This document shows, one piece after another, positions 45,483 to 56,465 of a stretch of DNA of 64,000 nucleotides. This DNA is from Knoxdaviesia capensis. Lineage: Eukaryota; Ascomycota; Sordariomycetes; Microascales; Gondwanamycetaceae. Location: the NCBI GenBank assembly GCA_001510575.1, contig LNGK01000015.1:62001-126000 (forward strand), read 5' to 3'. How positions within the stretch are numbered: the stretch's first letter is position 1; the number at the start of each line of letters is the position of its first letter. Position numbers and translations under genes: made by a program. Under the pieces are notes generated by a model. That model was not told the DNA's origin. It worked only from the letters and a program-made list of their open reading frames with translations, and ran no database searches.

Positions 45483-47512
45483 CTAACGGTTCTCCATTCC
45501 ATCAACGAGGGTGTCCTCACTGGTTTGGTCGCGACCATCATGCCCCATAGCATTGGCTCCCAGCAATTCGTTGTTGGCGTCAATCTCCATGAAGGTCTGC
45601 TCCAGCTCCAGCTGTCTCTGTCGCTTGACAATTTCCAGCGCCTTCTTGAGGTCTTCTTCGTCTCGTTCACGATTAACCTCCTTGATTACTCGTTCATGCT
45701 CTGCGCGGAGTCGGGCTTTCTCCCGGGCTTCCTTCTGCAGGCGGCGAGCCTCAGCCGCGTGCATGTCCAGACGGACCATCCCCATCATATGACTGTGGAA
45801 GTTCCAGTCTCGCTGGCTGCGTGACACAAGTGTCGTGACGACCGATCCGATGAGATTCTCGATCGATTCGATCTGCACCGTGGACAGGGGCACGAATTCG
45901 GATCTCCACACGGTTTTCGTGATATAATCGGTCACATCGGTCTAATTTCAATAAAGTATATTTATTAGCTCCATAGACCACATTTCAACGACCCCTCCGG
46001 GGTATTTTTCTTCTCCCTTGAAATGAGATTTGATCAGCGGATTCACTTACCAGATCTTCTCGCTCCTTGAGTGAGAGAAGGTCATACTTCAATCCAACGA
46101 ACCGGATGATGGGGAGACAGTGCTGGTATGACTTGCCCATCAGGGCTCCGCACTCGGTCTTCTTCCACTATACATCCAACCCATTTGGAATTAGCTTTGT
46201 TACGAGACTTTCAGGAATACTCTCACTTCAAATTTGACAGCGTACCTTCTGTGCAAGATCTCTAAGACCTCCGAGATCAGTGCAATCGCCACACACGAAC
46301 ACCACATCCCATGAACATCGGTCGCCGGAGTCTTGATCGTTGTCGGCGTCAAAGGCTCCATCAAGGCTTTCGCAGTCATACATGTTGATGGTGACGATAT
46401 GGTTCTCGCACTGGAGCTTCATTATCGAGTGGCTGTACGTGCCACGCTCATTCCGTTGGTTATACTCGACCTGAAATTTCGTTCCTGTCAGTACGGCCAT
46501 GCACATTCCAGTGAAGCCAACCAAAACTTGAACCACTTACCACTTCTCTGCCATCGAACCAGGCCTTGATGACGATGCAGCTGTTTAATGTTTATGGTTA
46601 GAGCATCGACCTTTTTCGATAGTTCTGCTGGTTGAGCGGAATATGGAAGACTTACTTTAGAAATGAAGTGACACCACATCCGCGTGGGCCCATGAACAAG
46701 AACTTGTATGTGGGATCTGGCAGCGGCTCACTTGCCGTCATCTGAGAAACCTTGCGTCGAAGAGGCGGCAGTGTTTCATCGTCGGGCATGGGCGGGAGAT
46801 AATCTGATTTCGTCGTCAGGTAAGGATTGAACCGGTTCGGGTCTGGGGGGATTCTCGAAATTCTCGGGCTGTTGTCCGGAAGAAGAGCCAGTGGAGTTCG
46901 GACCGTGGGGATAAATCCGGGCCGGCGATGAGGCGACTTTATCTGGCTGCCACGGAAGCCCCAACCACTGGAGGCCGCAGCATCAGAAGCCGATGCAGAG
47001 TATGAATGCGACCAGGTCTGGCTCTCCGCCAGCATTTGGGAAATCAATCCCGGCTGCTTGCCCTGGTTCTTGTTTTCCTTTGGCTCGTCCAAATCCATCG
47101 AGAAAACCATGGGCTCGCTATCCCGCTCATTCCCAGCACAGCGGGGTCGGTCCACTCTCTTGCCCTCTCTCTTCGCCGACTGTATGTCCGCATCAGCATC
47201 ACCGAAACGGCCGGAAGAGTCAGTATCCTTATTGTTGTCCTCCTCCTCCTGAAGCTGTTGACGTCTCTCCGCCTCCGCCATGGCACCGAACACCTGGCGG
47301 TTGCGGATTCTCATGGCAGCAAGAGCAACCGCCAGCTCTGAACCGGCCTCGGCTTCCTTCTCCGAGATGAGCGGAATGCCTTCGGGAATTGGCATTGCTG
47401 CCGAAAGCTCCACCCACTCACGTGTGAGCTCGATTCGGATTCGTTTCTCCTCAGCATCCTCTTCCGGGGTAGCCCCGATGAAGCGGCGGGAAGACTGCCC
47501 GTTGAACTCCAT
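45483..47512 (-). CDS. Ras/Rho-like P-loop protein with degenerate P-loop and coiled-coil tail
   Basis: Five exons fit: 46656-47512, 46541-46580, 46246-46470, 46051-46167 and 45483-45941, all with consistent phases, giving 565 residues. The N-terminal half (1-265) is disordered and polar. A small-GTPase-like block follows. The P-loop position reads GPRGCGVTS (275-283), where Val281 (codon GTC) replaces the catalytic Lys of GxxxxGK[ST]. The switch II/G3 position reads YDCESLDG (330-337). A hydrophobic strand WDVVFVCGDCTDL follows, and the G4 position is FVGLKYDLL (397-405), resembling the LKxD of Rho proteins. A G5-like EFVPLSTVQIESIENLI comes next. The C-terminus (about 475-540) is a strongly charged coiled coil (ARRLQKEAREKARLRAEHER). 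I do not recognise a named family. Nucleotide binding may be lost or altered (inference). Confidence 0.75.
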
Positions 47513-50500
47513 CCTGGGTTTCACCAGAGGGTGAGGGGATGAAATTTCCTGATGTGAGTCCAGTGGCCTTGATCAACCCTAGCAGATTTGACTTTCAAGT
47601 TGTGATAGCTTGGGCCTTTGATATGAACAGTGACTAGTTGGCACTTGAACCAGTGTTCTGAGGATGGAGCACTATACCATTGAAATAGAGTTAAGGACAC
47701 AATCAGTCTCAACTCCCCCCATCAAGCTTCATCAATTGGTCAAAGGCCAGGTCTGGATACTCACCTTGAAGAACTATTGGACTTGCAACCCAGAGCCCTC
47801 TTCTATGTGTTAGTAAGAAAAGGGATGAAAGGTGAAAATCGACAGTGGATGAAGAGAAAGAAATTTTGCTCATCTGATCAGGGCATAGCAGACAGGATAT
47901 GTTTCCAGAGCTCTTTCCTTGAATTGTCCATTCATATAGAACGGCATTTACTCATGCCACCTAATTTTCTCACACCGTGTTAGTTGCATATCGCCCTTAG
48001 TTGCATCACGTTGATAAGTGCATATATGGCTTAAGTACCAGTTTTGGTAGATATATATATTTATATATTCATATGTCTACCTACTTACCTGTGGGTGATC
48101 ATCAAGTCTATATCCTGGAGTATTGAAAAGTGAGTGATAATGTGTTAGTGCACCTAGATAGGTGCATGTACAGAGATATCCTAAGGCTTCAAGCACCTAG
48201 GAGCAGGAGACCGGGCCATATCAGGTTGTGAGTGGTGTCTTTTTGTACTTCACTTTCCTACATACCTAGCTAAGGTCAAGGTAGTAAGACTGAACGGCAG
48301 CCTCAATTTGAAATAACTCCTTGATCAAAAGTCTTTGTATGCCATTATCCATTATTCTATTTGATATTAACACATTCAACCAAACCACCACCACCCCTTC
48401 ATAAGAAAAAAACTCTTCTTGTTCCTTCCTTCCGAACCCCATTGCTTCTTTCCTCAGTCATATCTTTCCCCAGGCGCACCTAATCTAGGGAAGGAGCTGA
48501 TATACTGCACATGTGTATGTCATGTGAATACTGTTCAACGAGATAATATGATGGGAATTGGTCGTTCACAGTTTCTTGGCTTGATCCTGGACATACTTCA
48601 TTGGGTGTGTACATCTCAAATATCCATAATCAATCTACGCGGCAGTTAGCTAACCTGAAGCCACGAAGTTGGAATCATGGCATGAGCGATGTGTCCTGAT
48701 GAGTCTGGTCAACAACCGTGACTGAGCGTGAGGAAGCAACTGGCCACTACCGGAGTTTCGTCCGGCGCTGTCTAGTTGCATGGCCAAAGGTCTAGCTAAC
48801 TCTGTAATGCCTTCCTTGACCACGGGAGGTTTTCTTACTGTCCTGTTGTGCTGACGGCTCGGTAATACAGTCTTACAGCTCTATTATAGAGCGCGCCTTA
48901 CACTGTACAACAACCCTAATTTTGGATGTCTTTTAGGGCTTGATAGCCCTCCCATTCTTCAAGTCAATACACTATCTACCGTTGCCTTTAATGAATATGA
49001 AGTCATTTCGGTTGCTATTGAGAGTTCATGTCGCGTGGTCGGGTCAGGAGTCGGACTATGTATGCAGGTATATCGGTACTATCCTCGCCGTCGGTTACCC
49101 CGAGGTGCCGTGCCTCCTCATTGAGACGACTGACATTGGATGTGGCTTTCCGTGCACCCCACGACTTAGCGACACATTCACTCCCAAATCTTCAGAGTTG
49201 CAGAACCCTTGAGAAACTTGATATCAACTTTTATTAAACGCCATAGCTAAGACACATAATGCGGCCGTTTGGATCTTGGCTCACGAAACTATGAGTATTA
49301 GGGTTAAACCCACGGATATATGAGTAGGTACCTGTTTCCTTTCGTCTCTTGGGGGGTTTGCTTTCTGCTTTTAGTCAGGCACCGGCGATGAACCCGACCG
49401 GTTACCATAAATGTTAGCGGCGAACTGGTATTCGGTGGGTGGCCAATAATCGGAGCTGGTTTTGCCTCTCGATCTAATTTGAGGAATGCAAGATATCGGG
49501 GATTCCGTATCGTTGTCCAAGTTACGTTTTGCGCCGGGTATAGCGTGGGAGAAATTATTCGGAGTTGTCTCTACCGGATTCAGCGAGTAAACCAACATCG
49601 GCACGCATATGCAACCTGAGACTGAGGTTCAAGATCACATACCTCTACCGAGAGGCGAACTCCTGTCCAGTGCCCCGTATTTTACTAATAGAAAGCATTT
49701 CACTTTGTGTTCGAGCTCGTAGAACATCACCCAAGGAAGCGACTACATATACGTACTCGCGGTATCCAAATCCCCAAAAGCTGAGTTTGTGGGGAATTCG
49801 TACAGATGTGTGTGTCTTTTCTCACTGCAACCCGCGCTATCCCGCATAGAGAAAGGTGGGAGGGATATCGAATATTGGCCCCCCAGCGAGTGGGATTGGC
49901 CAGTCCTAGAAATCTCCTTGCCTGTCAATCCAAGAGGGGAACACGTGAGAAGTTGCGATATCTTGAGAGTAGAAGGCAAGGTGTCGCATGTTACAAAAAA
50001 AAATGAGTGTGACAGTTTCTGGCGCATTTGGCGGGAAAGCGGATATCGTTCGTGGGCCATACACAATACTATTATTTTTCTAGCTTAGTGGCTTATCTTG
50101 CTGCATGGGATATGTTCTGTCCCTGTCCGTGTATCACTGGGCATGGACATGTCCGAATGTAACAGTGGCACAACAAAGGTGAGATACGGCTGTTGGGGGA
50201 ACAGGGGATATGTTTTAAGACTTTTGGGTGAAGGATGAGAGAGGACCCTTATCCTGATTAAGAACCTCTTTTTCACTTACTCCAAAGAAAAATTCAAGGA
50301 TGTTGAAAGTTTCTATCAAGCACAGAAACGTAGAAATTCCTAAAGCATATCCATTACACCAGATGGGCGTGGCCAAGCGAGATCACAGTAGACTCGACCT
50401 TCAGTATGACACGACGGCTAGAACCAGATGGACGAAGTATGATAAGAACACACGTGAAAACACGCGCGCACACACACACACAAGATGCAACTGGTAGGGT

Positions 50501-51400
50501 TACATTGAACTTGCTCGGCTGAACTCTGTGAATCAGCAAATCCCATTCGAGTGGAACATCGAGTATCGAGGGCCGGTAGGTGAATATAAGCTCCGTTGTC
50601 TAATAACCAACGATCTACGGAAGACTTGGTAAGGCCGTGCCAAGGAAGTATCCATCCAACACACAGAAATGTTCAATACAGGTACTGTATGCAACAAGCG
50701 GGTCTTTCCAAATTGCGAGAATCCTGTTTGAGCATGGCAGATTTTCGCTGTGGAGATCCAGGAAAGAGCAATGCAGGGCAGGGAACACTATAAGCGAGCT
50801 TCCAAAAGATTCACAGCAGATATGCTGCAAAGCAAGATATAACGAGGAAGAACCGTGTTTTCGTAGAATCCACTGAATGTGGAAACACTGCAGATAATAA
50901 GTGCTGGAACCCGGAGACATGCATGAGAACTACGGATGGGCGAGTTGCAAAGACTGACGATTCCACTTTCTAACACCGAGCGCCCAGCGGGCGTGGCCAC
51001 TTCCTTTCCTGGATCGATGCAACCATGGCGGGAATGTTTTGGTTTGCAAGAGAAGAAAAGAAAAGAAAAAACCGCACAGGAAGGGCCAAGGCCACAGAAA
51101 AATAATAATAATAATCCCGACATGGGGGGCCCCTCTCCAGTGGGATTCAAAGGGAATTTCATTGGCGTTCTCACATGCTCACATGCGATGAGCATGGGTA
51201 ATCGCTGTAACTCTGCACCGAGGACCCCCAATGTTGGGCTGTACGGGCGGGGCCGATACAACTGAGCTAAACCGTATTTAAGGGACGAAGAAACTTCCCC
51301 CCCCGTTTGGAATAGAAAGTAATAATAAATTCCATTGGAAGATGATAGGAAAACAAAACAAAAAAAAAAGTGCTTTCCTCATATCGTTCTAACCAGGTAC
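47513..51400. other. gene-free stretch
   Basis: About 3.9 kb without a recognisable gene. An AT-rich zone with TATATATA runs lies at about 48030-48075. A near-perfect inverted repeat, TGCACCTA-GA-TAGGTGCA, is at 48149-48166. Telobox-like motifs are at 47575, 48912, 49298 and 50495, a (CA)n run is at about 50467-50482 and an (AAT)n run at 51100-51115. A single A-box-like sequence (TAGCTCAGTTG, minus strand, 51259-51269) has no matching B-box. The short open frames show no known motifs. Confidence 0.45.
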
Positions 51401-52149
51401 CCACCGAGATTTCACCTGGACTAAAAAGCTTGAAGCGAACCCGGCTACAAGTATCTCGACTCTTATTCGTGTTGAAAACAACAGTACAGGTGGTACCTTG
51501 GTGGACAATACCTGCTTATCTCCTAATTTACCTTTCCGGCGCAAGATTTTTTGGGCAAGATTTTTCCACAGCTGCTATCTTTTTGCCCTCCCCACACTAC
51601 CTGGCCTCATATTTGCCTTTGCGCTCCTCCTCTTATTTCTCCTCTTCCTATATCTACCTACTACTTGTACTCATACTTTCCTCCTCTTCTCCTCCCCTCT
51701 CCTCTTCTCCTCCCCTCTCTTCTTCTCCTCTTCTCTCTTCTTCTTCTTTCTCTTTTCTTCTTTTCTTCTCGTCTTGCGTTTTGAGTTTTCGTTTAGATCT
51801 TATCAATCTTTTCTCGCTACCCTTTGCTGGTAGTATTTTGTAATAGATCTTTTTTCGGCTTCACATTTGCTTGTGATCGCCAACTTCTTCAACACGGGAT
51901 CGTTTCAAGCTACATTCTAGAAGCGGTTGAATTGACCTTGTAGTGTTGCTCGATCTTTCTAGTTGCGCCTCTTTATTTTTTCTTGGCTATATATACCTTA
52001 CTGGTATATTGCTCACACCCGGGCAACGTCGCAAACGAGCTCCCTCTCAGCCGCATACGATCCCGCAGCACGCGACACCACACGCGACCGCCTCCGAATC
52101 TAATATCACCCTCACCTGAGCTGCGTTTGTAAACCAGCTTGTCGCAACC
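51401..52149 (+). promoter_or_regulatory. CT-rich leader and TATA-like element upstream of the permease
   Basis: A long polypyrimidine tract (repeats of CTCCTCTTCTCCTCCC type) runs from about 51600 to 51790, followed by a TATATATA at about 51988-51995, 155 bp before the permease start codon. CT-rich tracts near start sites are typical of strongly expressed fungal genes. Whether the TATA or the CT tract sets the transcription start cannot be told. Confidence 0.5.
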
Positions 52150-53885
52150 ATGGCCGACGCTCTCCCGCCCAAGGCCAGCGAGGTCAACTATGACCAGAAC
52201 CCCTCTAGTGACGCTGACTCGGCCGATCACGTCCTCGAGGCGCTTGGATACAAGCCTGAACTGACCCGGAACCGCTCCACCTGGCAGGTGGCCTTCATGT
52301 CGTTTGTCCTAGCGTCGATTCCCTATGGTCTGGCTACTACTCTGTACTATCCTCTGGTTGGCGGTGGCCCCGTCAACATCATCTGGGGATGGCTCGCCGT
52401 GTCCATGATCATTGTTTGTGTCGCGGCTTCCCTCGGTGAGATCACCAGTGTGTACCCGACTGCTGGTGGTGTCTACTACCAGGCCTTCATGCTTGCGCCC
52501 GCCAAGTGGCGCCGCCTGGCCAGTTGGATCTGCGGTTGGTTGTACGTCGTCGGTAACATCACCATTACCCTGGCTGTCAACTTCGGAACCACCTTGTTCT
52601 TCATTGCTTGCGTCAACGTTTTCGAGAAGGAGCCCGGTGTTGGAGTCTTCGAGGCAACCACCTACCAGACCTTCCTGATCTTCCTGGCCACCACCATCCT
52701 GTGCAATCTGATCTCCGCCCTTGGCAACCGCTGGCTCCCTATCCTCGACGTGAGTTTTCTTCCCATGCTTCCCCATCTTATTGCGCTCTATCCACAATGA
52801 ATGGAGCTGCTATCATGTAATCTATCTACTAACAGCCGCCCTCGCTCCATTCAGACCGCTGCCATCTTCTGGACTTTCTCCGGTGTCATCGCCATCCTCG
52901 TTGTCGTTCTCGCCGTTGCCAAGAACGGTCGTCACAGCGCTTCCTACGTCTTCGGACACTTCGAGGCTAACTCCGGCTGGCCCGATGGCTGGTCGTTCTG
53001 CGTTGGTCTCCTTCACGCCGGATACGCGACTTCGTCCACTGGAATGATCATTTCGTAGGTTTCTATCACTGCTGATTCCCTTGTTTACTTGAAAATTGGC
53101 ACAAAGGTCTCCAATTGACTAACAATACAAATAGCATGTGCGAGGAGGTCCGCAACCCTTCCACCCAGGTCCCCAAGGCTATGGTTGCCACCATCTTCAT
53201 CAACACCTTGGCCGGCCTGCTCTTCCTGATCCCTCTCGTTTTCGTGCTTCCCGATATCCAGGAGCTCATCCTCCTCGGCCAGCCCACCCCCACGATCATC
53301 AAGTCCGCTGTCGGCTCTTCCGGAGCCGCTTTAGGTCTCTTGATCCCCATCATGGTCCTCGCCATCATCTGCGGTGTTGGATGCACCACCGCCGCCTCCC
53401 GCTGCACCTGGGCCTTTGCTCGCGACGGTGCCATCCCCGGCTCGCGCTGGTGGCGCGAGGTCAACCCGACTCTGGATGTGCCTCTGAACGCCATGATGCT
53501 CAGCATGGTGGTGCAGATCCTGCTCGGTTTGATCTACTTCGGCTCGGCCGCTGCCTTCAACGCCTTCTCCGGAGTCGGTGTTATCTGCCTCACCTCGGCC
53601 TACGCCACTCCGATCGCCATCAACGTGATGACTGGCCGTAAGCAGATGGAGAAGGCCAAGTTCAAGCTCGGAAAGTTCGGTCTCTTCTTCAACCTTGTGG
53701 CTCTCGCCTGGTCCGCTCTGGCCATGCCCCTCTTCTGCATGCCGTCGACCATCCCCGTCACCGCCGAGTACGTCAACTATGCCCCCGTCGTGTTCGTCGC
53801 TGCGACGGCCGTCTCGGGTATTTGGTACGTTGTTTGGGGTCACAAGAACTACGCTGGCCCGCCTACCCACGAGGTCTACTATTGA
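52150..53885 (+). CDS. APC-family amino acid/GABA/choline permease
   Basis: Predicted plasma-membrane or vacuolar permease of the amino acid-polyamine-choline superfamily, closest in style to the fungal Uga4/Hnm1 group (GABA, polyamine or choline uptake). Three exons fit: 52150-52749, 52855-53054 and 53135-53885, giving 516 residues, the usual length. A short cytosolic start precedes LEALGYKPELTRNRSTW. Helix 1 has FVLASIPYGLATTLYYPL and the consensus GGGPVNIIWGW. Family residues GEITSVYPTAGGVYYQAF follow, and the middle has MCEEVRNPSTQVPKAM, the conserved substrate-gate region of the group. About twelve hydrophobic segments can be counted. The C-terminus (GHKNYAGPPTHEVYY) matches the NFxGP-like tail common in these permeases. 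The substrate is not predictable. Confidence 0.9.
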
Positions 53886-55065
53886 GCGGCGTTCATTGGT
53901 AGCACAGCTTGTATAGAATTTTGTTGTAAGAGGTCAGGGAAGATGCTCCTGGCGCCCCGCTTCACCTGTTTTGCTTTTTTTGGAACATTCCTCAACTCTT
54001 GAGTTTTTTTCGCCCTTCTCCACGATTCTTTGGGCCAGGCCGACTTTTTTTAAAAATTCGGTTCAGCTTTTGGATACTCATGTGTTTCTGTGTTTATTTT
54101 TGGTTTATGAATCCAATTCTTTGGAGATACCCAGGTTCTTAACCGTTGTTTTTTCTTATGGAGGGGGTTGATGTTTTTTCCAGGATCAATGTTGGTCCAG
54201 TTCTGGTTTATTCCGTTCCCTGGGGGGTTACCTGTCTCGTATAGCAGCCGAGATATGCCTATATACGAGTGGGCAATGTGGGCTAGGATACGCCGAGTCT
54301 TCTGGTGTGAATAGCGTTACTACATAGAGGAGCAAGGAAAGAGCAAATATTACCCGTCCCGAACACTTCAACATGTTTCAACTGGAACTGGTGGTTTTAT
54401 AACACCCAAGAAGAAGTTTCTTCACAGTGCCTCTACTGCCTACCCTACGTAATTGTGACTCAAATGCTAGGTATTAGCCTCACCTTTTTTCCTCCCCAGA
54501 TCGGAGCCAAATCTTGGCGTACATACGTGAGATCTGAATCGGCCCCATGCGGGAAAATAATTCGGGATCGGGTCCACTTGTTTTCGCGCCGAGGAAAAAT
54601 CTCTGTTAGGAAGGAGATTTGTAGTGCTGGGGCGACATAAGTGGTAGGTGAACGGGTCAGAGGGGGAAGCTGTGTACAGGGTAGGCTCTATCTGGTTTTT
54701 CTCTCGGGGTGCATGATTATCTGCGAAGTGCGTGGCCAGTGGTATCATTACTGGGTGGAAGCCGGTATGTACTGGCATCAAGAAATGACACGAGAGTCTA
54801 TGGATGCACAAACTGCACTTTGGTAATGTGGCCCTCACTTGCTACACATGAGGGTAATTCCTGGCTCAAGATGGCCGTAGTATTATTCAGAGGGGCGGAA
54901 TCGGGGTTGTGGATCCTGCAGTCGGGTTGGCCGGTCTAGGTGCAGCCCGGGGGGTCCGCTTTTTCGGCCGTTTTCTTTTTGCAATCATGTCCGTCACATC
55001 CCGCATACGGCCACTCATTTCTGAAAAGGATCACTGTATTATATAAATAGGCAGGAAAAAAATAC
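53886..55065. other. intergenic
   Basis: The T-rich 3' side of the permease gene (53886-54200) is followed by unremarkable sequence with no recognised gene on either strand. The short open frames at 54455-54838 have no motif. Confidence 0.5.
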
Positions 55066-55237
55066 AAAAAAGAGTTCATCCGCTGGTTCGACCCCGGTGG
55101 TCGCCGCCCAGCTTCGATAGGACTACATCTCTTTGTCGTATTAACCGATAAATCCGCTTTCCCAATCCCTCCGGGGGGATTCGAACCTGCGACTCGCCGG
55201 TGTCGAGCAGGGTCGGTCACCGTTCCACCAAATGCAC
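55066..55237 (-). ncRNA. candidate RNA polymerase III unit (tRNA-like/SINE-like)
   Basis: Reading leftward, a perfect A-box match (TGGTGGAACGG, 55220-55230) is followed after 32 nt by a perfect B-box match (GGTTCGAATCC, 55177-55187), the normal tRNA spacing. Two T-runs, the type of signal that ends Pol III transcription, lie about 110 nt further on (T6 at 55066-55071, T7 at 55056-55062). The sequence does not fold as a working tRNA: the T-stem has two mismatches, the acceptor ends do not pair, and no clean anticodon stem is seen. It may be a tRNA pseudogene, a tRNA-derived SINE head or an unannotated Pol III RNA. A protein reading of the same stretch has no support. Confidence 0.4.
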
Positions 55238-55316
55238 GAGTTTGTCCTGAACTGGGTACTGCCCAGCCGCCTTCTCGGCGAAAGTCAACATTCCACACGG
55301 CCTTATAAGGTATACT

Positions 55317-55383
55317 ATTGTTGTTGTTGTTGGTGGTGTTATTGTTGGTGTTGTTGTTGGTGGTGGTGTTATAGTTGTTGTTG
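55317..55383. repeat. GTT/GTG-rich microsatellite
   Basis: Imperfect TTG/GTT repeats with interspersed GGT units run for about 65 bp, directly upstream (in minus-strand orientation) of the candidate Pol III unit. No open frame uses them. Confidence 0.85.
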
Positions 55384-55980
55384 ATATCCTCAAAACTACG
55401 GCGTGAGTTTATAGCTCAACTAATATAGAAAAATCGTTCCCTGGCACCACCTACCCACCTCACTTTGAGGCCAGCACGGACACCAGTCTCGGAAAGATGG
55501 CCAGGCAAAGAACAACAAAGCTCGCTAGTTCGCGTCCGGTTGGGAGCACTGACGGACTCAAGAATTTTGTCACTACCGTGAGTTCTGCACCATAGCTAGT
55601 CCTTGCAGGTGATATTTGGTTCCTGCTCTGATAGCAATGGATCATATCAGCAGAGGGCATCCGGACGTCTTCCCTTCTTTATTGAGCTCCGCATTCTGCC
55701 CTATCACTGTCGATCTCTGGCCAAGTCTATCAGGGCATGATGGCAACTCATTGCCCGCCAACCTGTTGGGAAGGTTACATAGTATCGGACAACAGACTGG
55801 AATCTCTCGGCCCCAGGCCCTCCCAACTAACATGCATCGAACCTTTTACCCACCATTCAAGCTAAAAGCACGACGTTTGTATGTTCGTATCCGTTTCCAT
55901 CACCAAAATATCAATTCAACACTCATCACTTTTTGCGGCAGACCCCATTCCACATCCCATTTCATCACCACCCGCGTCAC

Positions 55981-56311
55981 GATGTCTTCTGGAGCGGAAC
56001 TGAGGGACAGGCTCCTCCACCAGCACCTGCCGCCGGAACCAAGCCCTTCCCTGAGCGTCGACACGACATCGACAACAGCAACCTTGGCCAACTCAACAAC
56101 AGCAGCAACAGCAGCAACAGCAGCAACAGCAGCAACAGCAGCAACAATAACAACAATGGAGAGCACTGGCAGCACGGCCCGACCCTTCGAATGCCCCGGG
56201 ACGAACGAACAGTCTGTCGTCATTCCTGACGTCGTTTTCAGCACCAGCAACAACCTGTTCAAGCATGTCGACGATGTGGCGGCCCAACGGCACCGACAGT
56301 TTTGTTGTTAG
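55981..56311 (+). CDS. low-confidence open frame across a CAG repeat
   Basis: An open frame starting at the ATG at 55981 (MSSGAELRDRLLHQHLPPEP) runs 109 codons through the CAG/CAA repeat, which it reads as Ala-Ala-Thr. It ends with FSTSNNLFKHVDDVAAQRHRQ. The neighbouring frames read the same repeat as Asn/Ser and as poly-Gln, and other open frames without known motifs lie downstream to 56760. This may be an exon of an unrecognised gene whose true frame I cannot tell, or non-coding DNA. No domain supports it. Confidence 0.25.
56094..56155. repeat. CAG/CAA trinucleotide repeat
   Basis: Near-perfect tandem units of CAACAGCAG-type sequence cover about 60 bp and end in CAACAATAACAACAATGG. Such repeats usually encode poly-Gln in fungal regulators, but the poly-Gln frame here meets a TAA directly after the repeat. 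Confidence 0.9.
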
Positions 56312-56465
56312 CCACATATCGGTCAACAACTTCCGCGCCATCGAGGCCAAACGCGACCGCCACTACCGCAATGAAGGCTCAATTGCGGTTTGCGGCCCGC
56401 AACTTGCATATGAAGGTCGTTTTGCTGGTCAAGCTCATCTTGGCCGAGTCCAGACTGGAGATTGA

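Noticed and set aside
51259..51269. A-box-like TAGCTCAGTTG on the minus strand as a tRNA gene
   Set aside because: No B-box at the right distance and no cloverleaf; at best a tRNA remnant.
55141..55237. Functional tRNA gene
   Set aside because: A- and B-boxes are perfect, but the acceptor, anticodon and T stems do not pair; kept only as a candidate Pol III element.
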